Part shown: in pieces, positions 16,610 through 25,578 of the stretch | Layout: the number at the start of each line of letters is the position of its first letter | Position numbering within the stretch: the stretch's first letter is position 1 | Assembly (NCBI RefSeq): GCF_000959525.1 | Contig: NZ_CP009832.1 | Coordinates: 2,976,001-3,040,000, forward strand | Direction of reading: 5' to 3' | Source of the DNA: Burkholderia multivorans ATCC BAA-247 | GTDB taxonomy: Bacteria > Pseudomonadota > Gammaproteobacteria > Burkholderiales > Burkholderiaceae | Length of the DNA stretch: 64,000 nt | Translations under genes and position numbers: made by a program | Notes under the pieces: generated by a model | Database searches by the model: none | Seen by the model: the letters and a program-made list of their open reading frames with translations, nothing else | Told to the model about the DNA's origin: nothing

Positions 16610-17374
16610 ATGGAGTCTCGTGTGTCTTCAAGACGCCTCATCCGTCCGCTGCTCGCCGTTCTGTTGATCGGCGGAGCGGGCCTTACGAGCGCTGCCCAAG
16701 CGCAGACCAAGCCCACGGAGCAAGCCCACGCGCAGCAGGCGCCGCTCAAGGCACCCGATACGATGGCCGAGCGTGTGCGCGGCTGTACCGCATGCCACGG
16801 CGTCCACGGCCAGGGCACGGACAACGACTACTTCCCGCGTCTGGCAGGCAAGCCGGCCGAGTACCTGTACAACCAGCTCGTCAACTTCCGCGACGGCCGG
16901 CGCAAGTATCCGCCGATGAACTATCTGCTCACGTATCTGAGCGACGATTACCTGCGCGAGATCGCCGAGCACTTCTCGGCCGAGCGCCCGCCGTACCCGA
17001 CGCCCGCGAAACCGACGCTGCCGGCCGCGACGCTCGCGCGCGGCAAGCAGCTCGTCACGCAAGGCGATCCGTCGCGCAAGCTGCCGGCTTGCGTCGCCTG
17101 CCACGGCGCCGCGCTGACCGGCATGCAGCCGGCGATCCCGGGCCTCGTCGGCCTGCACGCCGACTACCTGAGCGCGCAGCTCGGCGCATGGCGTTCGGGC
17201 AACCGCCACGCCAAGGCACCGGACTGCATGCACGACATCGCATCGAAGCTTTCCGACGAAGACGTGACGGCCGTGACGGCATGGCTCGCCGCGCAGCCGG
17301 CGCCCGCCAACCCCGTGCCGGCTCCGGCGCGTTCGATGAAGACTCCGCTCGCCTGCGGCAGCGAACCGCAATAA
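16610..17374 (+). CDS. Periplasmic diheme c-type cytochrome (c4-like)
   Basis: A 254-residue exported electron carrier. A signal peptide is visible (RRLIRPLLAVLLIGGAG, cleavage likely after AAQA at about residue 31). Two heme c sites are CTACH (with GVHGQGT after it) and CVACH (with GAALTG after it), one in each half, as in cytochromes c4 and the small cytochrome subunits of membrane dehydrogenases. The start ATG 16610 is the first with a complete signal sequence; its ribosome-binding site is weak. The triheme cytochrome gene follows after 19 bases, so the two are surely co-transcribed. No dehydrogenase subunit is adjacent. Confidence 0.88.
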   Translation: MESRVSSRRLIRPLLAVLLIGGAGLTSAAQAQTKPTEQAHAQQAPLKAPDTMAERVRGCTACHGVHGQGTDNDYFPRLAGKPAEYLYNQLVNFRDGRRKYPPMNYLLTYLSDDYLREIAEHFSAERPPYPTPAKPTLPAATLARGKQLVTQGDPSRKLPACVACHGAALTGMQPAIPGLVGLHADYLSAQLGAWRSGNRHAKAPDCMHDIASKLSDEDVTAVTAWLAAQPAPANPVPAPARSMKTPLACGSEPQ

Positions 17375-17393
17375 GGCAAGGGAGACAGACACA

Positions 17394-18692
17394 ATGAAAC
17401 GCAAGTCCCTGTTTGCACTCTCGGCTGTCGCGATCGTCGCGGCAGCGGCTCTCGTGCCCGTGCTCTGGTCGGGCAACGACACGCTGCATGGCGCTTCCGC
17501 CGTCGCGGCCACGCCGGCCGATCAGGCCGCGCTGATCAAGAAGGGCGAATACCTCGCGCGCGTCGGCGACTGTATCGCGTGCCACACCGTGCGCGGCGGC
17601 AAGCCGTTCGCGGGCGGCCTGCCGATGGCGACGCCGTTCGGCACGATGTACACGCCGAACATCACGCCGGACGACCAGAACGGTATCGGCAAGTGGACAT
17701 CGGACGACTTCTACCGCGCGATGCACACGGGCCGTTCGAAGGACGGCAGCCTGCTGTACCCGGGCTTCCCGTTCGCGAGCTACACGAAGGTCACGCGCGC
17801 GGATTCGGACGCGATCTACGCATACCTGCGCTCGGTCGCGCCGGTTTCGGTGCCGAGCCGTCCGCATGAACTGAAGTTCCCGTTCAACAACCGCAACCTG
17901 CTGATCGGCTGGCGCACGCTGTTCTTCAAGGAAGGCGAGTACAAGCCGGATCCGACCAAGTCGGTCGAATGGAACCGCGGCGCCTATCTCGTCGAAGGCC
18001 TCGGCCACTGCTCGATGTGCCACACGTCGATCAACATGATGGGCGGTCCGGTCAACTCGGCAGCGTTCGCCGGCGGCCTGATCCCGCTGCAGAACTGGTA
18101 CGCGCCGTCGCTGACCAACGACAAGGAACTCGGCCTCGGCGACTGGCACGTGCAGGAGCTGTCCGACCTGCTGCAGGCCGGCGTGTCGAACAAGGGTGCG
18201 GTATTCGGTCCGATGGCCGACGTCGTGCACAACAGCCTTCAGTACATGACCGACGAAGATACGCGCGCGATGTCGACGTATCTGAAGTCGATCCCGCAGA
18301 AGGCCGAAGCGCCGAAGAACATGCAGTACGAGCCGTCCAAGCAGTTCGGCAATGCACTGTTCGAGCAGGGCAAGAAGATCTACGCAGACAACTGCGCGAC
18401 CTGCCACGCCGAGAACGGCGCCGGCAAGCCGCCTGCGTATCCGCCGCTCGCGGGCAACCATTCGATCGTGATGGAATCGGCAGTCAACCCGATCCGCATG
18501 GTGCTGAATGGCGGCTATCCGCCGAGCACGTTCAAGAATCCGCGTCCGTATGGGATGCCGCCGTTCGCGCAGTCGCTGTCGAACCAGGAAGTCGCGGCGG
18601 TCGTCACGTATATCCGGATGTCGTGGGGTAACAACGGTACGCCGATCTCGCCGCAACAGGTCAGCGATCTGCGTTCCGCACCGCTCGACTAA
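17394..18692 (+). CDS. Triheme c-type cytochrome, membrane dehydrogenase cytochrome-subunit type
   Basis: A 432-residue exported protein with an uncleaved or cleaved N-terminal hydrophobic segment (residues ~6-27) and three heme c motifs: CIACH (~62), CSMCH (~205) and CATCH (~335). Length and spacing match the cytochrome c subunits of gluconate 2-dehydrogenase and alcohol dehydrogenase complexes, which pass electrons from a periplasmic dehydrogenase to ubiquinone. GGGAG lies before ATG 17394. The diheme cytochrome precedes it in the same operon. The absence of a catalytic subunit means the electron donor is encoded elsewhere or is another route altogether. Confidence 0.88.
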   Translation: MKRKSLFALSAVAIVAAAALVPVLWSGNDTLHGASAVAATPADQAALIKKGEYLARVGDCIACHTVRGGKPFAGGLPMATPFGTMYTPNITPDDQNGIGKWTSDDFYRAMHTGRSKDGSLLYPGFPFASYTKVTRADSDAIYAYLRSVAPVSVPSRPHELKFPFNNRNLLIGWRTLFFKEGEYKPDPTKSVEWNRGAYLVEGLGHCSMCHTSINMMGGPVNSAAFAGGLIPLQNWYAPSLTNDKELGLGDWHVQELSDLLQAGVSNKGAVFGPMADVVHNSLQYMTDEDTRAMSTYLKSIPQKAEAPKNMQYEPSKQFGNALFEQGKKIYADNCATCHAENGAGKPPAYPPLAGNHSIVMESAVNPIRMVLNGGYPPSTFKNPRPYGMPPFAQSLSNQEVAAVVTYIRMSWGNNGTPISPQQVSDLRSAPLD

Positions 18693-18711
18693 GAAGCGGC
18701 TCACACAAACG

Positions 18712-18747
18712 GGGCGCGGCTGCGGGAAACCGCGGCCGCGCCCTTTT
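18712..18747 (+). terminator. Rho-independent terminator after the cytochrome operon
   Basis: A 14-base stem (GGGCGCGGCTGCGG / CCGCGGCCGCGCCC, one T-G pair) with a GAAA tetraloop and four Ts. Confidence 0.9.
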
Positions 18748-18824
18748 GCTTTTGGCGATGCCGGTTTTCCCCGCGCGGGCCGCGCGACGCGCATCGCCGA
18801 TCATAAAACTCAAGCGTGGTATCT

Positions 18825-20243
18825 ATGTCTTTCGAATCTCTCGGCCTGGCCGAACCGCTCGTCAAGGCGGTCAACGAGCTCGGCTACACGTCGCCGACCC
18901 CGATCCAGCAGCAGGCCATTCCTGCAGTCCTCGGCGGCGGCGATCTGCTCGCCGGCGCGCAGACCGGCACCGGCAAAACCGCAGGCTTCACGCTGCCGAT
19001 CCTGCAGCGCCTGCACACGTTCTACACCGAGCATCGCAGCGCAAGGCGCGCCGTGCGCGCACTGATCCTCACGCCGACGCGCGAACTCGCCGCCCAGGTC
19101 GAGGAAAGCGTGCGTGCGTACAGCAAGTATCTGAAACTGCGCTCGACCGTGATGTTCGGCGGCGTCAGCATCAATCCGCAGATCGATGCGCTCAAGCGCG
19201 GCGTCGACATCGTCGTCGCGACGCCTGGCCGCCTGCTCGATCACATGCAGCAAAAGACGATCGACCTGTCGGATCTCGACATCCTCGTGCTCGACGAAGC
19301 CGACCGGATGCTCGACATGGGCTTCATCCACGACATCAAGCGCGTGCTCGCGAAGCTGCCGCCGCGGCGCCAGAACCTGCTGTTCTCCGCGACGTTCTCC
19401 GACGAGATCAAGGCGCTCGCCGACAGCCTGCTCGATTCGCCGGCGCTGATCGAGGTCGCGCGCCGCAACACGACCGCCGAGACGGTCGCGCAGAAGATCC
19501 ATCCGGTCGACCGCGATCGCAAGCGCGAACTGCTCACGCATCTGATCCGCGAGCACAACTGGTTCCAGGTGCTCGTCTTCACGCGCACGAAGCACGGCGC
19601 GAACCGGCTCGCGGAACAGCTGACCAAGGACGGCATCAGCGCGATGGCGATCCACGGCAACAAGAGCCAGTCGGCCCGCACGCGCGCGCTCGCCGAGTTC
19701 AAGAACAACACGCTGCAGGTGCTCGTCGCGACCGACATCGCCGCGCGCGGGATCGACATCGATCAGCTGCCGCACGTCGTCAACTTCGATCTGCCGAACG
19801 TGCCCGAGGATTACGTGCACCGCATCGGCCGCACGGGTCGCGCAGGCGCGACCGGCGAAGCCGTGTCGCTCGTGTGCGTCGACGAGAAGCAGTTGCTGCG
19901 CGACATCGAACGGCTGATCAAGCGCGAGATTCCGCGTGAAGTGATCGCGGGCTTCGAGCCCGATCCGAATGCGAAGCCGGAGCCGATCCAGCAGCGTCGC
20001 GGCCAGCAGCCGCGCGGCGGTGGCGGCAATGGCGGCGGCGGTGGCGGCAATCGCGCGCCGCGCGCCGGCGGCGCCGCCCAGCAGCCCGGCGCGAAGCGCG
20101 ACGGCCAGGCACCGAAGCCGAAGGCGGCCGCAAAGCCGCGCCCGCAGGGCGGCGGGAACGGCAACGGCGCGCGTCCGTCGAACGGCAACGCCGCGCACCC
20201 GAACCGCAATCGTTCGTCACGCAGCGGCCAGCGCGGTCACTGA
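18825..20243 (+). CDS. rhlE: DEAD-box ATP-dependent RNA helicase
   Basis: A 472-residue RNA helicase involved in RNA remodelling and ribosome or degradosome function. All DEAD-box motifs are visible: Q motif [10 protein letters not shown] (~25-34), motif I AQTGTGKT (45-52), PTRELA, TPGR, DEAD within [23 protein letters not shown] and [10 protein letters not shown]. The C-terminal ~90 residues are low-complexity Gly/Pro/Arg/Asn, typical of RhlE tails that bind RNA. ATG 18825 gives the standard MSFESLGL; a GTG nine bases earlier (18816) is possible. It overlaps by 7 bases with the convergent gene at 20237. Confidence 0.92.
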   Translation: MSFESLGLAEPLVKAVNELGYTSPTPIQQQAIPAVLGGGDLLAGAQTGTGKTAGFTLPILQRLHTFYTEHRSARRAVRALILTPTRELAAQVEESVRAYSKYLKLRSTVMFGGVSINPQIDALKRGVDIVVATPGRLLDHMQQKTIDLSDLDILVLDEADRMLDMGFIHDIKRVLAKLPPRRQNLLFSATFSDEIKALADSLLDSPALIEVARRNTTAETVAQKIHPVDRDRKRELLTHLIREHNWFQVLVFTRTKHGANRLAEQLTKDGISAMAIHGNKSQSARTRALAEFKNNTLQVLVATDIAARGIDIDQLPHVVNFDLPNVPEDYVHRIGRTGRAGATGEAVSLVCVDEKQLLRDIERLIKREIPREVIAGFEPDPNAKPEPIQQRRGQQPRGGGGNGGGGGGNRAPRAGGAAQQPGAKRDGQAPKPKAAAKPRPQGGGNGNGARPSNGNAAHPNRNRSSRSGQRGH

Positions 20244-20743
20244 AGCCGTGCAGCCGCGCGTCGCAGGTGCTCGACCTGGCGCTGCCAGCGTGCGAGCACC
20301 GCGGCGCGCTCCCCTTCCAGTGCAAACGTGACACCCGTCGCGAGACGCGCATAGCCCACGCGCTGCGCATCGCCGTGCGCGATCGTCGCAGCGAAGCCGG
20401 CCAATCCGCCGAACGCCCCTTCGAGCGGCACGACGTTGAGTTGCGCCTGATAGAACGCGTCGTCCGCAACGAGCGTCAGCGCGGCCGCACGCCGCTGCGC
20501 GAGCGCGCGCGCCGCACGCGACTGCGGCCATAGCGCGAGCAGCAGCGTGCGCGGATCGCGCGCATAGATTTCGCCGACGCTCAGCAGCGTCGTGCGCAGT
20601 TGGCCGTCGTCGGTGGCGACGAGCAGCGACGCGGCGAAATCGGCGTGACGCTCGAGCGCAGTGCCGTCGAACAGCGAGACGACGGCCGGCGGCCACGCGT
20701 CGAACGTCCATTGTTCAAGCGCGTGGCGATGGGATGCGGTCAT
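20237..20743 (-). CDS. Pyridoxamine 5'-phosphate oxidase-like protein (FMN split barrel)
   Basis: A 168-residue cytoplasmic protein whose segments [22 protein letters not shown] and [21 protein letters not shown] resemble the barrel strands of PNPOx-like flavin-binding proteins. Catalytic or FMN contacts cannot be pinned down by eye, and the substrate is unknown. The start is uncertain: [12 protein letters not shown] at 20743 is chosen, but a frame from 20785 is also open and neither has a strong ribosome-binding site. It follows the ferritin-like gene by 67 bases on the same strand, suggesting an operon. Confidence 0.6.
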   Translation of the reverse strand: MTASHRHALEQWTFDAWPPAVVSLFDGTALERHADFAASLLVATDDGQLRTTLLSVGEIYARDPRTLLLALWPQSRAARALAQRRAAALTLVADDAFYQAQLNVVPLEGAFGGLAGFAATIAHGDAQRVGYARLATGVTFALEGERAAVLARWQRQVEHLRRAAARLQ

Positions 20744-20810
20744 GGTGGCGAAGCCGGCTGGCAGTAAACGGCGGAACCGCAGCATAGCGGCCGCGGCCCC
20801 ACGTTGTCGA

Positions 20811-21638
20811 TCAGCGGAAGAACACGTGCTGCGTGATCTTCGTGAGCGGATAGTGCACGCCGGGCTGGATCTTCGCGGGCAGATCGAGTGGCTTGAGCAG
20901 CATCTTCACGCACATGTCGGCCGACAGATTGCGGCGCACGAGCGAGTTGATGCGCGCGACACGCGCACGGCTGTATTCGCTGTCGCCGACGCGATCGGGA
21001 TACCGCACCGCGAACACGTGCCGCAGCGCGATCTCGGAATCCTCGTTCTTGATTTCCATCACGCGACGCATCAGCGCGCCGAGCACCGCGAGGCGGCCGT
21101 TGCCTTCGAGCTGGTTGTACTTCTTGAAAAACTTGAAGAAGTGCTTGTAGTGGCGCACTTCGTCGGTGCGGATGTTGTCGGTGATTTCCTTCAGCACCGG
21201 CTCGTCCGAGCACTCGTTGATCGCGCGATACAGCGTGGCCGTGCCCGTCTCGACGACGCAGCGCGCGACCATCTCGAGCGCGCGCGTCTTCTCGAACGCT
21301 TCGACCGAGCACGTCTTCGAATACTCGTCGAAGAAGTTTGCGAACGCCGTATCCCAGTCGAACTCGGGCCACACGTGCGCGATGTAGGCCTTCAGTGCGC
21401 GGCCGTGCTGCAATTCTTCGTGCTCCCATGCATTGTTGAGCCACGCGGACACTTCGGGATCGTCGTTGAAGAACTCGCTCAGATTGCTCGTGTACAGATC
21501 GGAGCCGCTCTCGATGAACGACGCTGCGCACAGCAGCAGCAGCAAGTCCTCGTTCGCGGCCGCGCGCTGACGATCGATCCGGTTGAGGTCGATGTCTTCG
21601 ATTCGCCACGGCATGACATGCGTCGTTTCAGTGTGCAT
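20811..21638 (-). CDS. Ferritin-like di-iron protein
   Basis: A 275-residue helical protein with a complete set of carboxylate-bridged di-iron ligands: Glu43 in FIESGSDLY, Glu75-x-x-His78 in HEELQH, Glu130 in VVETGTATLY and Glu160-x-x-His163 in DEVRH. This pattern is shared by ferritin-like oxidases, AurF-type oxygenases and acyl-ACP desaturases, so an oxidase or oxygenase role is likely, but the substrate is unknown. GGGAG 9 bases before ATG 21638 sets the start. The PNPOx-like protein downstream could be a flavin partner; this is inference from adjacency only. Confidence 0.75.
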   Translation of the reverse strand: MHTETTHVMPWRIEDIDLNRIDRQRAAANEDLLLLLCAASFIESGSDLYTSNLSEFFNDDPEVSAWLNNAWEHEELQHGRALKAYIAHVWPEFDWDTAFANFFDEYSKTCSVEAFEKTRALEMVARCVVETGTATLYRAINECSDEPVLKEITDNIRTDEVRHYKHFFKFFKKYNQLEGNGRLAVLGALMRRVMEIKNEDSEIALRHVFAVRYPDRVGDSEYSRARVARINSLVRRNLSADMCVKMLLKPLDLPAKIQPGVHYPLTKITQHVFFR

Positions 21639-21879
21639 GGTGGTGCGCTCCCAGACGTCGCACCGGGCGGCCCTCCGTGCCTTCGGCACGGCGACCGACC
21701 GCGGGCGGCGTTTTGCTTGCGTTTATAGTAGGCTGGTCCGGCCGAACCATCATCACGGCATCTTAGCCGGACTTTGAAGTTCGTGCTTCAGAGCACTGAC
21801 CATACCCGCCTGACGCAGTTCCGCGACGTCCATTGCCGAATGTTAGACGCGTCATTCGAATCGCGCGCGCCAAGCGAAA

Positions 21880-21901
21880 CGGGCGGCCGTTCGGCCGCCC
21901 G
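21880..21901 (-). terminator. Candidate terminator of the gamma-glutamyltransferase gene
   Basis: A 10-bp stem (CGGGCGGCCG / CGGCCGCCCG) 28 bases after the minus-strand stop codon, followed on that strand by a short GTTTCG; the T tract is weak. Confidence 0.6.
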
Positions 21902-21928
21902 CTCATCGCGACAGCGGAAAGGAATCCG

Positions 21929-23569
21929 TCAGAAACCGGCGGCGAGACCGTCGCGGCGGCTGTCGCTCGCGGCGACGTAGCCGCGATCGGGATCGTCCGG
22001 ATCGAGCCGCCACACGAACTGGCCCGAGCCGAAATCCATGTAAGGATCGTCGATCGACTTGATCGTATGGCCGCGCGCCGCCAGCGCCTCGACGGTCGCG
22101 CGATCCATCGTCGCTTCGACGTCGAGCGTGAAGTCGCGATTGACCTTCCATCGCGGCGCGCAGCACGCGGCCTGCGGCTGCTGCCCGTAGCCGAGCATCC
22201 GGACGATCGTCTGCAGATGGCCCTGCGGCTGCATGTCGCCGCCCATCACGCCGAAGCTCATCACGGCCTCGGTGCGCCCGCCGGCCTCCTCGGTCACGAA
22301 CGCCGGGATGATCGTGTGGAACGGCCGCTTGCCGCCGGCCACCACGTTCGGCGACGCCGGGTCCATCGAGAAGCCGTGCCCGCGGTTCTGCAGCGCGATG
22401 CCCGCGCCGGGCACGACGAGGCCCGAGCCGAAGCCCATGTAGTTCGACTGGATGAAGCTGACCATCATCCCGCGTTCGTCGGCGGCCGACAGATAGATCG
22501 TGCCGCCCGAATGCGGGCGGCCGGCCTCGAAGTGCGTCGCGCGCATGCGGTCGATCTGCTTTGCGCGCGCCGCCAGATAGGCGTCGTCGAGCATCTGCCC
22601 GGGCGTGACTTCCATCGCGCGCGGATCGGCAACGTAGCGGTAGACGTCCGCGAACGCGAGCTTCATCGCCTCGATCTGCAGATGCTGCGAATCGGCCGAG
22701 TCGACGGGCCAGTCCGTCACGCCCGCGTGCTCGGCGATGCCGAGCGCGATCAGCGCGGCGATGCCCTGTCCGTTCGGCGGAATTTCGTGAATCGTATGGC
22801 GACCGAAGCGTTTGCCGATCGGTTCGACCCATTCCGGACGATAGGCGCGCAAGTCTTCCGCGCTCAGCGCGCCGCCGCCTTCGCGCGCGAACGCGACGAG
22901 CTGCTCGGCGAGCGCCCCTTCGTAGAAGGCGCGCGCGCCTTCGTTCGCGAGCGTGCGCAGCGTCTTCGCATGGCCGGGCAGGCACATGCGCTCGCCGACG
23001 AGCGGCGCGCGGCCGCGCGGCATGAAGGTCTCCGCGAAGCCGGGCAGGCCCTGCAGCTCGGGCACGGCGGCCGCCCACTTGTGCGCGACGATCGGCGACA
23101 CCGAATAGCCGCGCTGCGCGATGTCGATCGCCGGCTCGAGCAGGTCGGCGAACGGCAGCGAGCCGAACTTCGCGTGCAGCGCTTCCCAGCCCGCGATCAC
23201 GCCGGGCACCGTGACGGTGTCCCAGCCGCGCGTCGGCTTGCGCGCGATGCCGTGCGCGTCCTCGCCGTGGCGCCGGCGAAAATAGTCGACGCTCCACGCG
23301 GCCGGCGCGACGCCCGACGCATTCAGGCCGTGCAGCTTGCCGCCATCCCAGACGAGCGCGAACGCATCGCCGCCGAGCCCGCACGATACGGGCTCGACGA
23401 CCGTGATCGCGGCGGCCGCCGCGAGCGCCGCGTCGACCGCGTTGCCGCCCTTCCACAGCATCCGCAGCCCGGCCTGCGCGGCGAGCGGATGCGACGTCGA
23501 TACGACGTTGCGCGCGAACACCGGGATACGGGGCGTCGGATACGGGTTGTGCCAGTTGAAATCAGTCAT
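21929..23569 (-). CDS. Gamma-glutamyltransferase family protein
   Basis: An Ntn-hydrolase that removes or transfers gamma-glutamyl groups, for example from glutathione. The 546-residue protein has the nucleophile threonine in HSGGTIYLSAAD, where autocleavage would give large and small subunits; other family marks are GGNAVDAALAAA near residue 41, EPVSCGLGGDAF and GGDMQPQGHLQ near the C-terminus. No signal peptide is present, so this looks like the cytoplasmic YwrD-like type rather than the periplasmic Ggt. GAGG lies 7-10 bases before ATG 23569. It is divergent from glpR; a functional link to glycerol metabolism is not evident. Confidence 0.9.
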   Translation of the reverse strand: MTDFNWHNPYPTPRIPVFARNVVSTSHPLAAQAGLRMLWKGGNAVDAALAAAAAITVVEPVSCGLGGDAFALVWDGGKLHGLNASGVAPAAWSVDYFRRRHGEDAHGIARKPTRGWDTVTVPGVIAGWEALHAKFGSLPFADLLEPAIDIAQRGYSVSPIVAHKWAAAVPELQGLPGFAETFMPRGRAPLVGERMCLPGHAKTLRTLANEGARAFYEGALAEQLVAFAREGGGALSAEDLRAYRPEWVEPIGKRFGRHTIHEIPPNGQGIAALIALGIAEHAGVTDWPVDSADSQHLQIEAMKLAFADVYRYVADPRAMEVTPGQMLDDAYLAARAKQIDRMRATHFEAGRPHSGGTIYLSAADERGMMVSFIQSNYMGFGSGLVVPGAGIALQNRGHGFSMDPASPNVVAGGKRPFHTIIPAFVTEEAGGRTEAVMSFGVMGGDMQPQGHLQTIVRMLGYGQQPQAACCAPRWKVNRDFTLDVEATMDRATVEALAARGHTIKSIDDPYMDFGSGQFVWRLDPDDPDRGYVAASDSRRDGLAAGF

Positions 23570-23648
23570 CGGTCTACCTCGTCGAAAACGAATGGAATGC
23601 GTCCCCGCGCGCGGGGAATCCGCCATTGCATCGCGATCGGCGTAATCG

Positions 23649-23672
23649 CACAAATTCATTTGTGAAATGAAT
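23649..23672. promoter_or_regulatory. Overlapping inverted repeats between ggt-like gene and glpR
   Basis: CACAAATTCATTTGTG (23649-23664) is a perfect 7-bp dyad with a TC centre, and ATTCATTTGTGAAATGAAT (23654-23672) is a perfect 8-bp dyad sharing half of it. A third, GATTCGCATGAATC, lies at 23681-23694. The AT-rich overlapping dyads look like a protein-binding site within the 202-base divergent region. Confidence 0.55.
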
Positions 23673-23771
23673 CCATGTGTGATTCGCATGAATCGGGTGT
23701 ACCCGCGTGCCGGCGGCGCGACGGACACCCTTACAATATCCGCTTCGTTTTCACGCCCCCGACCGTCGAAC

Positions 23772-24551
23772 ATGAGCAGAGATCCCCGCCTCACCCTGAA
23801 CGCGCGCCAGCAGGAATTGCTCGAATGGGTGCAGCGCGACGGCTTCGTGACCGTCGACGATCTCGCCGCGCATTTCGCCGTCACGCCGCAGACGATCCGC
23901 CGCGACGTGAACTGGCTCGCCGACCTGAACCTGCTGCGCCGCTATCACGGCGGCGCGAGCCTGCCGACCAGCTCCGAGAACGTGTCGTACACCGCGCGGC
24001 AGCGGATGTTCCACGACGAGAAGCGGCGCATCGCGGCGCTCGCGGCGTCGCACATCCCCGATCAGGCGTCGCTCTTCATCAACCTCGGCACGACCACCGA
24101 GGAAGTCGCGCGCGCGCTGAACCGCCATCACGGGCTGCGCGTGATCACGAACAACCTGAACGTCGCGTCGATGATGAGCGGCTACCCCGACTGCGAGGTG
24201 CTGATCACCGGCGGCATCGTGCGGCCGTGGGACAAGGGCATCGTCGGCGAACTCGCGATCGACTTCATCCGGCAGTTCAAGGTCGACTACGCGATCGTCG
24301 GCACGTCCGCAATCGAGGCCGACGGCACGCTGCGCGACTTCGATACGCGCGAGGTGCGCGTCGCGGAGGCGATCATCGAGCATGCGCGTACGGTCTACCT
24401 CGTCGCCGATCATTCGAAGATCGGCCGGCCGGCGCTCGTGCGCCAGGGCCATCTGAGCCAGGTCCATGCGCTGTTCACCGACAAGCCGCTGCCGGCCGAC
24501 ATGGCCGATACGATCGCCGCGGCCGGCACGCAGGTGTACGTCGCCGAATGA
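23772..24551 (+). CDS. glpR: DeoR family repressor of the glycerol-3-phosphate regulon
   Basis: A 259-residue DeoR-type repressor. The N-terminal helix-turn-helix is RQQELLEWVQRDGFVTVDDL followed by FAVTPQTIRRDVNWL (residues ~12-55), and the C-terminal sugar-phosphate-sensing domain carries INLGTTTEEVARAL, VITNNLNVA and the SAIEADGTLRDFD region characteristic of GlpR. The inducer in the family is glycerol 3-phosphate. ATG 23772 gives MSRDPRLTLN, with no strong ribosome-binding site. glpD, glpK and glpF follow 1.1-5 kb downstream on the same strand, which fixes the assignment within the DeoR family. Confidence 0.88.
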   Translation: MSRDPRLTLNARQQELLEWVQRDGFVTVDDLAAHFAVTPQTIRRDVNWLADLNLLRRYHGGASLPTSSENVSYTARQRMFHDEKRRIAALAASHIPDQASLFINLGTTTEEVARALNRHHGLRVITNNLNVASMMSGYPDCEVLITGGIVRPWDKGIVGELAIDFIRQFKVDYAIVGTSAIEADGTLRDFDTREVRVAEAIIEHARTVYLVADHSKIGRPALVRQGHLSQVHALFTDKPLPADMADTIAAAGTQVYVAE

Positions 24552-24852
24552 TCGGCGCGATGCTGCGCCGCACCGACAACTTCAAGTGAAATCAAGAAGT
24601 TGGCCGCGCGGCCGAACCGCTTGTGGATGGCCTGCCTGTCAAACGGAAAATTAACGGGGCACGATTTGTCGTTGCCTGCGCACTCGACTAGACTCCAGTT
24701 CCCCGGCCCGTTTGCCGCTCTGCCTGTGCCAGGGCGAGCGCGAACCGCATGGCCGGCGAATGCAGCTTTTCCCCCCAAGCCATCCCCCGCGGGGTACGTG
24801 CGCCGGCATCGATGCCGGCCGCGCGGGCAGACCGGTTGCCATGGAGAGAACG
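24552..24852. other. Leader region upstream of a small gene
   Basis: A 301-base region after glpR. It contains the promoter candidate listed separately and then ~150 bases of possible 5' leader before the small gene. No riboswitch I know was recognised, and no T-tract terminator follows glpR. Confidence 0.4.
24666..24694 (+). promoter_or_regulatory. Candidate promoter of the 65-residue protein gene
   Basis: TTGTCG (24666-24671) and TAGACT (24689-24694) with a 17-base spacer, about 150 bases before the ATG. Confidence 0.45.
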
Positions 24853-25050
24853 ATGCTGAGTCCGCATGAATTCGCCACGCTATTGCTTGTGAAAGACGCA
24901 CCCGACCAGACCAGCATGGATCGGGAAGAACTCGACGCGCTGCTCGAACAACAGCTCGTCCGCCTCGAAGGGCTCGGATCGGGGCGAAAATACTGCGTGA
25001 CCGAAACCGGTGACGCCACGCTGCGGTCGATCAAGTACCGCTATTCGTAA
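24853..25050 (+). CDS. Small conserved-looking protein of unknown function
   Basis: A 65-residue soluble protein, MLSPHEFATLLLVKDAP... with an acidic middle (SMDREELDALLEQQLV) and a C-terminal half (GRKYCVTETGDATLRSI) that reads like a small winged-helix wing. GGAGA lies 5-9 bases before ATG 24853. Codon use is normal for the genome. I do not recognise the family; a DNA-binding role is only a guess from the helix-strand order. Confidence 0.65.
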   Translation: MLSPHEFATLLLVKDAPDQTSMDREELDALLEQQLVRLEGLGSGRKYCVTETGDATLRSIKYRYS

Positions 25051-25140
25051 GTCCCGCCGTTTGTGACCTGCCCGCGGCCGGCCTCCCCGGCCGCGCCGCG
25101 TTTTCAGGCCCACCGCTCCCGTTGTTTCGCTCCGCTCGCT

Positions 25141-25509
25141 TCAGCCGCCGCGCAACGTCGGATCGACCGCCGCGCGCCAGCTGACGGCCTGCGCCCGCGC
25201 GCCGTTCAGATACGCGACCCAGCCGGCGCGGCCCGGCGCGTCCGGCGCCGCGTAATGCGCGGAAAGTTCGTTTACGAACGCGCAGTAGTTCGCCTGGGAC
25301 AGCCCGCGATAGCGCTTCGCGACGTACGCGTCGTACATCGCCGAATAGACCGGCTGCGCGTCCGCGCCCCAGTCGCGCGCGGTGCCGCCGCACGCCGTCT
25401 GTAGATCGACGAACGACGGCGCCCGCCAGTTGCCGGCGAGCGGCGGCGTGCCTGCGCTGCAGGCCGCCAGCACCACGGCGCACGCGCCGATCCCCATCCC
25501 AATACGCAT
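25141..25509 (-). CDS. Putative lipoprotein
   Basis: A 122-residue exported protein with a lipoprotein signal: MRIGMGIGACAVVLAAC, lipobox LAAC with the modified Cys17. The mature part has two more cysteines (TACGG and NYCAF), which could form a disulfide, and tyrosine-rich helices (YSAMYDAYVAKRYRGLSQ). It lies between the small gene and glpD, on the opposite strand. No function can be assigned. Confidence 0.75.
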   Translation of the reverse strand: MRIGMGIGACAVVLAACSAGTPPLAGNWRAPSFVDLQTACGGTARDWGADAQPVYSAMYDAYVAKRYRGLSQANYCAFVNELSAHYAAPDAPGRAGWVAYLNGARAQAVSWRAAVDPTLRGG

Positions 25510-25578
25510 GATTCACCTCGCGAAACGGTCGATCCCGCCAGTATCGTCCGGGAACGCGCGGCGCGCCACCCGCCCCTC

